Assembly: GCF_001444405.1 (NCBI RefSeq)
Contig: NZ_CP013188.1
Coordinates: 124,001-188,000, forward strand
Direction: 5' to 3'
Origin: Pseudoalteromonas phenolica
Lineage (GTDB): Bacteria > Pseudomonadota > Gammaproteobacteria > Enterobacterales > Alteromonadaceae
Length of the DNA: 64,000 bases
Shown: one piece after another, positions 51,254-59,861 of the stretch
Layout of the letters: the number at the start of each line of letters is the position of its first letter
Position numbering within the stretch: position 1 is the stretch's first letter
Program-made: the position numbers and the translations under genes
Notes under the pieces: model-generated
Seen by the model: the letters and a program-made list of their open reading frames with translations, nothing else
Database searches by the model: none
Told to the model about the DNA's origin: nothing

Positions 51254-52231
51254 TTACATTTGCATCGAAAATGCTGCTGCCCCTAATAATCCTGGCTGAT
51301 TTTCTATGATCACATAAGTCGGTGCTTGGCGTGGAATGTGTGATAATCGGCCTTTGCTCTCAAAGCGCTCTCTGAATGCCGTTGATTTTAAGAAATCAAC
51401 AAAGCGCGGCACTATGCCACCTGCGATATAGACACCGCCGAGGCTATTGCATGTTAGCGCCAAATTACCTGCAAATGCACCGAGTACGCGACAAAACACA
51501 TTGAGTGCTAGGTTACAGTATTCACAGTCATTGCTTAAACCGCGCTCTGATACTTGCTGTGCTGAAAGCTTTTCAGTGTTTGGGTTTTGTTTAATGGCAG
51601 AAACAGCCTGATAAACCTGCTCTAAGCCATAACCCGACAATAATTGCTCGTAAGATACACGCTGCTTAATCTTGTTTAAGAAACGCAAAATCTCAATTTC
51701 GAGCTCGCCAACTGGGGCATAATCAACATGACCCCCTTCGCCACTGACACAGTGCCATTTGTCACCAACAGGAATTAGATTCGCAACACCTAGGCCGGTA
51801 CCTGGGCCACACACTGAAATTGGTTTACCAGCAACGGCTTCACCATCACCGATTTTCACTTTTTGTGCATCACTCAAAAGTGGAATAGCCATGGCAATGG
51901 CAGTGTAATCATTAATCAGCGTTAAAGATTCAAGCTTTAATGTTTCTTTTAATGCCGATTGAGAAAACTGCCAAGGCAGGTTTGTCATTGAAATCAAATC
52001 ATCATCCACCGGGCACGCGATGGCTAAACAAGCACTTAAGCGGCTGTTTTCTAATTGCTGTTCGCTGATATACAGCTTTAATACTTCAGCAAGACCGGCG
52101 TAATCAGCACATTTATAGGTACTGATATTGCGGTAATAGCCGTCGGCTTGCTCGTCGACAATGGCAAGACGAATATTGGTGCCGCCAATGTCTGCGATAA
52201 TATGAGTGATGAGCTTTGCATTTGTTGTCAT
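51254..52231 (-). CDS. glk: Glucokinase, copy 1 (trehalose operon)
   Basis: 325 aa from ATG 52231 (aggtg 9 bases upstream; a GTG at 52240 contains the spacer). Glk family, not ROK: ADIGGTNIRLAIVDEQ phosphate motif, LINDYTAIA, CGPGTGLGVANLIP and GEGGHVDYAP are intact. Phosphorylates glucose with ATP, here the glucose freed by trehalase. Last gene of MFS - trehalase - glk, 13 bp after the trehalase stop. It is almost identical to the copy at 58880-59860 through the middle of the gene, but the first ~10 and last ~6 residues differ. Confidence 0.95.
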   Translation of the reverse strand: MTTNAKLITHIIADIGGTNIRLAIVDEQADGYYRNISTYKCADYAGLAEVLKLYISEQQLENSRLSACLAIACPVDDDLISMTNLPWQFSQSALKETLKLESLTLINDYTAIAMAIPLLSDAQKVKIGDGEAVAGKPISVCGPGTGLGVANLIPVGDKWHCVSGEGGHVDYAPVGELEIEILRFLNKIKQRVSYEQLLSGYGLEQVYQAVSAIKQNPNTEKLSAQQVSERGLSNDCEYCNLALNVFCRVLGAFAGNLALTCNSLGGVYIAGGIVPRFVDFLKSTAFRERFESKGRLSHIPRQAPTYVIIENQPGLLGAAAFSMQM

Positions 52232-52244
52232 AATGGGCACCTAT

Positions 52245-53780
52245 CTATTTAGGATCTTCGGCAATATTTTGTAAGCGATGATAAAAGTCGAGTGTAACGC
52301 CATTCGTCCAGCCAAAACCTTCTTGTACTTCGTATTCTCCGCCACTGGCAATATCAACGACCTGACATACATTATATTTCTCCATTAATTTGCCCGTTTG
52401 AGCAAAAATCGTTTCAACCGATTGAGTCCAATGTTGCATGATTTTTATAGCAAGAGAGTTGTGTTGATAGTTCATAAGACCTTGAACACTAAACCATTGC
52501 AGCGGTGCCCAGCCATTTGGTGCGTCCCATTGCTGCTTGGTTTCAGACAAAGTAGTGACCAGGCCGCCACTTTTTAAAAAAGCCCTTTCAAGTTTGTTGG
52601 CAACAGCCTGTGTTTGCTGCTCCGAAGCAACTTCGGCAAATAAGGCGACGCTTGCAGCTAATGACTCTACCTCTGAGCGTTTATTTTCGATATGGTCATA
52701 GTCAAAATAAAACTGTTTTTCATCACACCATAAGTACTGATTGATTGCGTGTTTTCTTTGTTCGGCACGAGTTATATAGTCATTTTGCTTTTTCTCATTA
52801 CCTGTTATTTCAAAACAGTGGGCGAGATTCGTCTCAAGCTGTAGCATTAAACAATTCAAATCAACGGGCACAATTGCGGTAGTTTTCACAGACATTAAGT
52901 CGTTTGGATTGGCTAACCATCTCGAGCTGAAATCCCAACCTGACTCGCAGGCAGCACGAATATTGCGATAGAAATCTGAGCGCTGTTCTTCTGGGAGTGT
53001 TAAAGCCATCTCATAATCTTCTCGATACGACTCGGGCCTAGGTGTTGCTGCATTATCCCAATAGCGATTAAGCAAGCTGCCATCAGGCATTTTTACCACT
53101 CTCAGTGTTTGCGTATTTTCTCCATTTAGCGTGTCAGCGCCTTGCATCCAAAACTGATACTCAGATTCTATGGCATCAATATATTGGCGGATAAAGTCGT
53201 TACGATCGGCTTTTTGTTCGGCGAGTAACATAACGAGTAATGACATAACTGGGGGTTGTGAACGTGTTGCATAGTAGCTACGGTTACCATTTGGGATGGT
53301 ACCCACACGCTTGAGAAGACTCACCATATTATTGAGCATACTTTCGACAATATCGATTTTTCCCGAATGGATCAGACCAGCAGCGGTGAAGTAACTATCC
53401 CAGTAATAGATTTCTTGAAACCGACCTCCGGGCACAATGTATGGATTCTCTAAAGCGATTAAAGAACTTTCTACTTGGGTGTCCGCTGGCTTTTGTAAAA
53501 TATCCCAAAGACGTTCGATGTGCTCTTTGATGTCACTGGTCTTTTGTGATGCTGATAACTCCCTGACATGTTCAAGCTCAAAATGCGTTGAAACAAACTC
53601 AACTAAATCAAAGGTTGTACAATCTTTTTGCGTGGTATAACGAGCAAGTGTATCTGCATAGCTGGTTTTGGGTTTTGCGTCGGCAAACGTTTTACTATCT
53701 TTGAAGATTGCTGCAAGTTGCACGCGTTGAAACAGCTCGCTTTGGAAAAACGCGACGCTTTCATTACAAAATGACTTCAT
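52245..53780 (-). CDS. Alpha,alpha-trehalase, GH37
   Basis: 511 aa. Both trehalase signatures are present: PGGRFQEIYYWDSYF (117-131) and QWDAPNGWAPLQ (~415-426). Catalytic acid in CESGWDFSSRW (Asp ~ residue 288); Gly-rich loop GGGEYEVQEGFGWTNGV reads SGGEYEVQEGFGWTNGV here. No signal peptide, so cytoplasmic like TreF, which fits an intact-trehalose permease next to it. Splits trehalose to two glucose. Somewhat shorter than TreA/TreF, mainly at the ends. Middle gene of the operon. Confidence 0.95.
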   Translation of the reverse strand: MKSFCNESVAFFQSELFQRVQLAAIFKDSKTFADAKPKTSYADTLARYTTQKDCTTFDLVEFVSTHFELEHVRELSASQKTSDIKEHIERLWDILQKPADTQVESSLIALENPYIVPGGRFQEIYYWDSYFTAAGLIHSGKIDIVESMLNNMVSLLKRVGTIPNGNRSYYATRSQPPVMSLLVMLLAEQKADRNDFIRQYIDAIESEYQFWMQGADTLNGENTQTLRVVKMPDGSLLNRYWDNAATPRPESYREDYEMALTLPEEQRSDFYRNIRAACESGWDFSSRWLANPNDLMSVKTTAIVPVDLNCLMLQLETNLAHCFEITGNEKKQNDYITRAEQRKHAINQYLWCDEKQFYFDYDHIENKRSEVESLAASVALFAEVASEQQTQAVANKLERAFLKSGGLVTTLSETKQQWDAPNGWAPLQWFSVQGLMNYQHNSLAIKIMQHWTQSVETIFAQTGKLMEKYNVCQVVDIASGGEYEVQEGFGWTNGVTLDFYHRLQNIAEDPK

Positions 53781-53798
53781 TGAAATGACCTATAAAAA

Positions 53799-55028
53799 TT
53801 ACTGTGAAACACGTGCTGTGGCAGTGCGAAAACCTCGCAGAGCGATGAAAACACCGAGCATGGGTATTAAAGAAAGATAAAACGCAGTTTGACCATCAAA
53901 AAACTCAAACACAGTGCCGGTAATAATTGAACCTGTCGTCCCGCCAAGTGCTGAAAATACCACGATAAGTCCTGTCATTGGCGCGTGTTTTTCGATTTCT
54001 AATGAGCTCAACATAATAGAGTTTAATACCGGATAAATAGGCGCCATTAAAAGCCCTATAAGTGGCAGCAAGTAAGCCGCTAATGGCAAATCGCTTAAGC
54101 TAGAAATGTCACGAGCTTCAATGCTCTGTGTTAGAGGTAAGATGCCAATTATTAAAGCTGCCATGCCGATAATGCACACCTGTAGGAAGCGATACCAATT
54201 AACATGCTTTAGTATTTGCCCTGCGAGTAACCTGCCTGCGGCGAGAGAAGCTGCGAATATACTGGTCATTTGCACGCTGATATCGACGGGCAACTGGAGA
54301 ATTTCGCGATTGAAAGTAGGTAACCAAGTGCTGATCCCTTGCTCAATTAAGACATACAAGAAAATTGAAATAATAAAAATCAGGACTAATGGTTGGTAAC
54401 TCATCTTCAGCATAGAGATAAACGCATCAGCAAAGTTCACGTTCTTTTCTGAAGATACAGGTGCTTTAATCGGTGAAAAAGCAACTAAAACACTGGTAAA
54501 GATGAGGAGTGCGGCCAATACATAGTAGACATTGAGCCATGCAAGAGACTGCAAGTTATTGGTGTCTATAAAGTAACTAAATAACCAATAGCCAATTAAA
54601 CTACCCACCATAAAAATCCCCTCAACGGTATTGAGTGTTGATGAATGAGATTTTTCTGAATCTGATATTTGTCCAATGATTGAGTAAACAGACACTTTAA
54701 CGAGAGCGAACGAAGCACCAATACACGCGAACAGTAGCTTTATAACTATGAAATTACCAAAAACGGGTGCCGCTAAGCTGGCAGCAGTGACTGCTAAAAG
54801 CCCGGTTAATAACGCTATTTTGTAGCCGATACGAGGAATAAATGCGGCTACTAAAAATGACACAATGGCGATGGGTAAATCTTTAAACCCTTCTAATGTG
54901 CTTGCTTGCACTTTAGAAATTCCAAAGCTGTTTATGGATTGCAAAATGACCGTACCAACGCTATTCAGCAAGATAGCGAAGATAAAGTAACATGCTGAAA
55001 TAGCAACTAAAGTGACAAGTCTGGACAT
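53799..55028 (-). CDS. MFS sugar permease (trehalose operon)
   Basis: 409 aa, 12 membrane segments in two halves. Layout like the FucP/GlcP-type sugar permeases (GFKDLPIAIVSFLVAAFIPRIGYK; centre DLPIAIVSFLVAAF). First gene of the operon with trehalase and glucokinase, 18 bp before trehalase, hence a trehalose permease by context. A perfect 20-bp LacI-type palindrome lies ~80 bp upstream. Confidence 0.88.
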   Translation of the reverse strand: MSRLVTLVAISACYFIFAILLNSVGTVILQSINSFGISKVQASTLEGFKDLPIAIVSFLVAAFIPRIGYKIALLTGLLAVTAASLAAPVFGNFIVIKLLFACIGASFALVKVSVYSIIGQISDSEKSHSSTLNTVEGIFMVGSLIGYWLFSYFIDTNNLQSLAWLNVYYVLAALLIFTSVLVAFSPIKAPVSSEKNVNFADAFISMLKMSYQPLVLIFIISIFLYVLIEQGISTWLPTFNREILQLPVDISVQMTSIFAASLAAGRLLAGQILKHVNWYRFLQVCIIGMAALIIGILPLTQSIEARDISSLSDLPLAAYLLPLIGLLMAPIYPVLNSIMLSSLEIEKHAPMTGLIVVFSALGGTTGSIITGTVFEFFDGQTAFYLSLIPMLGVFIALRGFRTATARVSQ

Positions 55029-55109
55029 GCTAAATACCTAGTTGTTACTACCCGTTAGTGATAGTTATTTATTGTGGTTGATTTAGCTAGTCTATGCCGA
55101 TAAAAAAAC

Positions 55110-55129
55110 AAATGCAAACGTTTGCATTT
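55110..55129. promoter_or_regulatory. Operator of the trehalose operon, perfect 20-bp palindrome
   Basis: aaatgcaaacgtttgcattt, central CG, LacI-type. Same core (tgcaaacgtttgca) as the pair at 56291-56331. Confidence 0.75.
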
Positions 55130-55201
55130 TTGATTTCTAAAATTAATAGTGTCATTCTTGGAGAGAAATGCAGGCACTAAACGATAGCAAGGTTCTGAAA
55201 T

Positions 55202-56233
55202 TTAATAACTTTCAGGTGTGGAACGTCGCTTGATCAGTTCAACTTCAAGTACTTTGCTTTGAGCTGGTTTTTGCTCAAATTGACAAATTAACTGCTCAAC
55301 CATCAATTGAGCTGCCAAATCAGTATCTTGTCGCACAGTAGTGAGTGCAGGGTGGAAGAGTTCAGCCATGTTTATATCATCGAAACCAACTACGCTAACA
55401 TCGCCGGGAATACTGACATATCGCTCTTTAAGTGCTTTTAAAGCACCAAATGCTACCATATCACTGACGGCAAAAATGCCATCAAAAAATAGCCCTCGAT
55501 TTAAAATTTCTTGATTTACTTTTTCATAAGCTGCTTTACTGGTGATATCGATATCTATGGTCAGGCTAGGGTCAAAATGAAGTTCAGCTTCTTTTAATGC
55601 TTGCTGGTACCCAAGGTAGCGCTGCGCCATTTCAGTGTGCTCGGTGTCACCAAGGAATAATACTTTTTTACACCCACTTTCAATAAGTTGCTTGGTAGCC
55701 AAATAGCCACCGTATTGGTTGTCACTGCCAACAATCGGGTAATTTTTATTGAGTTTTGGGTCGCCCCAGACTACTAAAGGCGCTTTTGCTGTAACGACAT
55801 CATTGACGTTATCCTCGCTTTTTCCTTGACCAACAATGATTAAACCATCAGCGCGTCGGCTGCTGATGAAATAACTAGCCCAGTCACTATCAGCCATCAT
55901 TGAGTTTGAAAGCAGCATTTCATAACCCGCTTTGTTAAGTGCGAGGTTCAATGCACTGACCATTTTGAGTAAAAAAGGGTCATTGATGCTTTGTTCAGTA
56001 TGATCTGTGAGGTTCAGAATCACTGCGACGACATTGGTTTTTTGCGTTCGTAATTGGCTTGCCGCATGATTAATACTGAAGCTGTGTTCTTTGGCTAATG
56101 CTTGAATTCTTTCTCTAGTTTCTTTTTTTATCAATGGGTTATCTCTTAATGCACGAGAAGCCGTTGAAGTAGAAACGCCAGCGAGTTTTGCTAATCCAGT
56201 TAGCGTTAAGCGAGACTCTTGAGTCAAAGCCAC
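55202..56233 (-). CDS. LacI-family regulator 2 (trehalose regulator)
   Basis: 343 aa from GTG 56233, with gaggat just upstream; the open frame continues to 56338 but that part is the operator region, and all LacI proteins begin just before the helix-turn-helix. DNA-binding domain LTGLAKLAGVSTSTASRALR with hinge SINHAASQLRTQ; ligand domain with NDPFLLKMVSALNLALNKAGYEML (core INDPFLLKMVSAL) and VVGFDDINMAELFHPALTTVRQD. Sits between the trehalose operon and the TonB receptor, with tgcaaacgtttgca operators at both promoters and its own. Confidence 0.93.
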   Translation of the reverse strand: MALTQESRLTLTGLAKLAGVSTSTASRALRDNPLIKKETRERIQALAKEHSFSINHAASQLRTQKTNVVAVILNLTDHTEQSINDPFLLKMVSALNLALNKAGYEMLLSNSMMADSDWASYFISSRRADGLIIVGQGKSEDNVNDVVTAKAPLVVWGDPKLNKNYPIVGSDNQYGGYLATKQLIESGCKKVLFLGDTEHTEMAQRYLGYQQALKEAELHFDPSLTIDIDITSKAAYEKVNQEILNRGLFFDGIFAVSDMVAFGALKALKERYVSIPGDVSVVGFDDINMAELFHPALTTVRQDTDLAAQLMVEQLICQFEQKPAQSKVLEVELIKRRSTPESY

Positions 56234-56290
56234 ATCCTCAATTTTAAAATAGACGGTAAGACAAGGACATAATGCAAAAATTCGGTAATT

Positions 56291-56307
56291 TTTGCAAACG
56301 TTTGAAA
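56291..56307. promoter_or_regulatory. LacI-type operator 1 between regulator 2 and the TonB receptor
   Basis: tttgcaaacgtttgaaa, one half imperfect. Its centre is 23 bp from the next operator. Confidence 0.7.
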
Positions 56308-56313
56308 AAATGG

Positions 56314-56331
56314 TTTGCAAACGTTTGCAAA
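56314..56331. promoter_or_regulatory. LacI-type operator 2 between regulator 2 and the TonB receptor
   Basis: tttgcaaacgtttgcaaa, a perfect 18-bp palindrome with central CG. Together with the box at 56291 it lies 58-98 bp upstream of the regulator start and 158-198 bp before the receptor start. Confidence 0.75.
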
Positions 56332-56488
56332 AGCTCATATGTTAAATAACAAGTATTGACTTTTAAGCAACATAATCTCAAAGGTTTAATACGCCCTAAT
56401 GCAACAAACGCTACACTTAATCCGTGTAATGAGAGTAGCGATTGTTTAAATGACAACGAAGATAAAACACGCTAGGGGACAACAGCAA

Positions 56489-58747
56489 ATGAGCAAAAAG
56501 TTTTCTTATAGTGCGATTGCATGTGCAATATCAGCAACGCTACTCAGCCAAACAGTTATGGCTGAAGATGCTGCGAAAGACGAGCAAAAGATAGAACAAA
56601 TCGTCATCAGTGGTACACCAGGTGGTAATGGGATCAGTAAAAAAGATGCCAGCTTCGCCGTAACAAACTTAGACATTTCACTTATTGAAAAGTTATCTCC
56701 TAAAAGTACGGCAGACTTGTTTAAAGCGGTACCTGGCGTGTGGGTAGAAACTTCGGGTGGTGAATCAGGTGCGAATGTATTTGTACGTGGTTTTCCAGGT
56801 GGTGGTGATGCACCATTCTTAACATTATCGTTAGAAGGTTCGCCAGTTTATCCTGCACCGACTTTGTCATTTTTAGAGAACTCCTCGCTATTTCGTATCG
56901 ATGAAACCATCGAAACGATGGAGGCTCTAAGGGGAGGTCCAAACCCTGTTGTATCAAATGGCCAGCCGGGTTTAACGACTAACTTTAGATTAAAGCGTGG
57001 CAGTGAAGACACAGAAGCGCTTGCGAAGTATTCAACTTCTGACTACGGCTTACAGCGTTTAGATTTGGTGTTAAGTGGTGAGCTCTCTGACGACTTTTAT
57101 TACATGATTGGTGGCTACATCAAGCGTTCACAAGGTATTCGTGATGCTGGCTTTACTTCAGAAAGAGGTCAGCAATTTACGATTAACCTGACCAAAGAAT
57201 TTGATAACGGTGAAGTCAACGTCTACACCCGCCAAACCGACGACACAGGTACTTGGTATTTGCCTACCCCACTTAACGTAGAAGGGGTCGATGCGGGGTA
57301 TACCCAAATCGGTACTCTAAACCGTCAAGCACAAGTGTATTACGGTGAAAGTGACCATGCTCAAACCTTTGATTTTGGTGAAGGCCGAGGTTGGAACGGT
57401 CATGTGTCAGGCGGTAGTATTAAGTTTGAATTAGGCAATGGTTGGGAGATCATCGACCGCTTTAGCCTAACGCAAGGTAAAGCTAACACATATGGATTAG
57501 TACCAAATGGCTCTGCAACAACGGTCGCCGAGGTTGCTGATGATGGTGTTTCTGCGCTGGGTGCAGTTACAGGAAAAGAGTATGCGAGTGACACGCCTGT
57601 TCAGCAAATTGGTCGCTGGGTTGTGCTCAAAGACATTGAAGCTTTCACAAATGATCTTGCAGTATCAAAATCGTTTGGTGACTTAAGCATGTCAGTGGGC
57701 CTATACAATGCTTCAACATCAGCAAAAGATTGGTGGACACTTGGAAACCATGCGTATCATGTACTTGAAGCGGGTGGTGAAATGCTATCGGGCATTGAGT
57801 GTAACGATGATGTAGAAGGGTGTGGCTGGAACTATGACATCAACTCGACTGGAGATGCAACAACATCAGCATTGTATACAACACTGAGCTATGAGCTGAA
57901 TGACGACATTACTCTTGATGGTGGCATACGACGCGAAACGCACGAAGTGGAATATTCTGTAGATGAAGGTCTTGATGGGGTTATAAACAAGACGGTGTCT
58001 TATGAGCAAAGCAAAACGTCATGGACTGCTGGAATTAACTACAGCTTGAATGATGAAATGGCTGTATTTGGTCGTGTGAACCAAGGCTACAAAATGCCTT
58101 ACTTTGATGACTTCAGAGACAATTATGGCGTGTATTCGTCGGGTGAAGACTTAATCAAAGAAGTCACTCAAGGCGAGCTTGGTTATAAATACATGACTGA
58201 TAGCCTACAAGCATTTGCGACTTTCTTTAGTAATGAAGTGAAAGGTGACACGTTTGTAAGAAGACCTGGTGATCCAGCAGAAATTCTGACAAACGAAGCA
58301 TATGGTGTAGAACTTGACATGAACTACGAGGCGGAGCAAGGCTTCAAAGTTCATTTGAATGCGACTTTACAAGAAACTGAAATTACCGAAAGCCCGAATA
58401 ATGCAGGTAATGAAGCACAGCGTCAGCCAGCTTGGCAAGTTCGCTTAACACCAAGTTATGAATTTGACTTAGGTGACGACCAATACTTGACGGTTTACGG
58501 TACATTATCTTCAGTTGATGACCGTTGGGGTAACAACGAAAACACCGTGGTATTGGGTGGGTATAGCAAGGTTGATTTTGGTATTTTGTATGAACCGTCA
58601 GAGCGCGTGAAAATGCAATTAGCAATTGATAATGTGACGGATAAAATGGGCATTACCGAGGGTGATCCACGTAACCCAACATCGCCAAATGGCCGATATA
58701 TTCTACCAAGAAGCGTAAAATTCAGCGTATCTTACGCGATTTTCTAA
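56489..58747 (+). CDS. TonB-dependent receptor (trehalose/alpha-glucoside)
   Basis: 752 aa from ATG 56489 (agggga upstream; the frame from 56450 precedes the signal peptide). Signal peptide ends VMAED; a short TonB-box-like segment EQIVISG follows; plug domain ~40-175 with LFKAVPGVWVETSGGESGANVFVRGF (centre VPGVWVETSGG) and MEALRGGPNPVV; beta-barrel to the terminal Phe (SVSYAIF). Imports its ligand across the outer membrane with TonB energy. Operators of regulator 2 in its promoter and its neighbours make trehalose or a related glucoside the likely ligand. Confidence 0.93.
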   Translation: MSKKFSYSAIACAISATLLSQTVMAEDAAKDEQKIEQIVISGTPGGNGISKKDASFAVTNLDISLIEKLSPKSTADLFKAVPGVWVETSGGESGANVFVRGFPGGGDAPFLTLSLEGSPVYPAPTLSFLENSSLFRIDETIETMEALRGGPNPVVSNGQPGLTTNFRLKRGSEDTEALAKYSTSDYGLQRLDLVLSGELSDDFYYMIGGYIKRSQGIRDAGFTSERGQQFTINLTKEFDNGEVNVYTRQTDDTGTWYLPTPLNVEGVDAGYTQIGTLNRQAQVYYGESDHAQTFDFGEGRGWNGHVSGGSIKFELGNGWEIIDRFSLTQGKANTYGLVPNGSATTVAEVADDGVSALGAVTGKEYASDTPVQQIGRWVVLKDIEAFTNDLAVSKSFGDLSMSVGLYNASTSAKDWWTLGNHAYHVLEAGGEMLSGIECNDDVEGCGWNYDINSTGDATTSALYTTLSYELNDDITLDGGIRRETHEVEYSVDEGLDGVINKTVSYEQSKTSWTAGINYSLNDEMAVFGRVNQGYKMPYFDDFRDNYGVYSSGEDLIKEVTQGELGYKYMTDSLQAFATFFSNEVKGDTFVRRPGDPAEILTNEAYGVELDMNYEAEQGFKVHLNATLQETEITESPNNAGNEAQRQPAWQVRLTPSYEFDLGDDQYLTVYGTLSSVDDRWGNNENTVVLGGYSKVDFGILYEPSERVKMQLAIDNVTDKMGITEGDPRNPTSPNGRYILPRSVKFSVSYAIF

Positions 58748-58769
58748 ATTAAAGACTTTTAGCTAGCAC

Positions 58770-58802
58770 AAAGGCCATACGTTTCAACGTATGGCCTTTT
58801 TT
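58770..58802 (+). terminator. Terminator of the TonB receptor gene
   Basis: aaaggccatacgtt (58770-58783) with aacgtatggccttt (58786-58799), then T run; 25 bp after the stop. Confidence 0.9.
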
Positions 58803-58879
58803 GTTCGGTATTAAAGAAGCTGAAAGTCTAAAGGTGAATAGGTGGCATAACTAAATTGTTATGCCACCTCAAAGTTAGA

Positions 58880-59860
58880 TTAGCTTTGCATCGCATAAGC
58901 CGCAGCACCCAATAGGCCCGGCTGGCTTTCTGTGATCACATAAGTTGGCGCTTGACGCGGAATGTGTGATAAACGGCCTTTATTTTCAAAGCGCTCTCTA
59001 AACGCAGTTGATTTTAAGAAATCAACAAAGCGCGGCACTATGCCACCTGCGATATAGATACCGCCGACGCTATTGCATGTTAGCGCTAAATTACCTGCAA
59101 ATGCACCGAGTACGCGACAAAACACATTGAGTGCTAGGTTACAGTATTCACAGTCATTGCTTAAACCGCGCTCTGATACTTGCTGTGCTGAGAGCTTTTC
59201 AGTGTTTGGGTTTTGTTTAATGGCAGAAACAGCCTGATAAACCTGCTCTAAGCCATAACCCGACAATAATTGCTCGTAAGATACACGCTGCTTAATCTTG
59301 TTTAAGAAACGCAAAATCTCAATTTCGAGCTCGCCAACAGGGGCATAATCAACATGACCCCCTTCGCCACTGACACAGTGCCATTTGTCACCAACAGGAA
59401 TAAGATTCGCAACACCTAACCCTGTACCTGGGCCACACACTGAAATTGGTTTACCAGCAACGGCTTCACCATCACCGATTTTCACTTTTTGTTCATCACT
59501 CAAAAGTGGAATAGCCATGGCAATGGCAGTGTAATCATTAATAAGCGTTAAAGACTCAAGGTTTAATGTCTCTTTTAAAGTCGATTGAGAAAACTGCCAA
59601 GGCAAGTTTGTCATTGAAATTAGATCATCATCCACCGGACACGCAATGGCTAAACAAGCACTTAATCGGCTGTTTTCTAATTGCTGCTCGCTGATATAGA
59701 GCTTTAATACTTCGGCAAGACCGGCGTAATCAGCACATTTATAGGTGCTGATATTGCGGTAATAGCCGTCGGCTTGCTCGTCGACAATCGCAAGACGAAT
59801 ATTGGTGCCGCCAATGTCGGCGATAATACGGGTTAAAGACTCAGACTGTTGTGTTGTCAT
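58880..59860 (-). CDS. glk: Glucokinase, copy 2 (alpha-glucosidase operon)
   Basis: 326 aa. Same motifs as copy 1 at 51254 (ADIGGTNIRLAIVDEQ, CGPGTGLGVANL, GEGGHVDYAP). Through residues ~12-315 the two proteins differ at only about ten positions and the DNA is nearly identical, while the N terminus (MTTQQSESLTR) and the end (AYAMQS) differ. It starts 1 nt after the alpha-glucosidase stop codon, so translation is coupled. Phosphorylates glucose released by that enzyme. Confidence 0.95.
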   Translation of the reverse strand: MTTQQSESLTRIIADIGGTNIRLAIVDEQADGYYRNISTYKCADYAGLAEVLKLYISEQQLENSRLSACLAIACPVDDDLISMTNLPWQFSQSTLKETLNLESLTLINDYTAIAMAIPLLSDEQKVKIGDGEAVAGKPISVCGPGTGLGVANLIPVGDKWHCVSGEGGHVDYAPVGELEIEILRFLNKIKQRVSYEQLLSGYGLEQVYQAVSAIKQNPNTEKLSAQQVSERGLSNDCEYCNLALNVFCRVLGAFAGNLALTCNSVGGIYIAGGIVPRFVDFLKSTAFRERFENKGRLSHIPRQAPTYVITESQPGLLGAAAYAMQS

Positions 59861-59861
59861 G

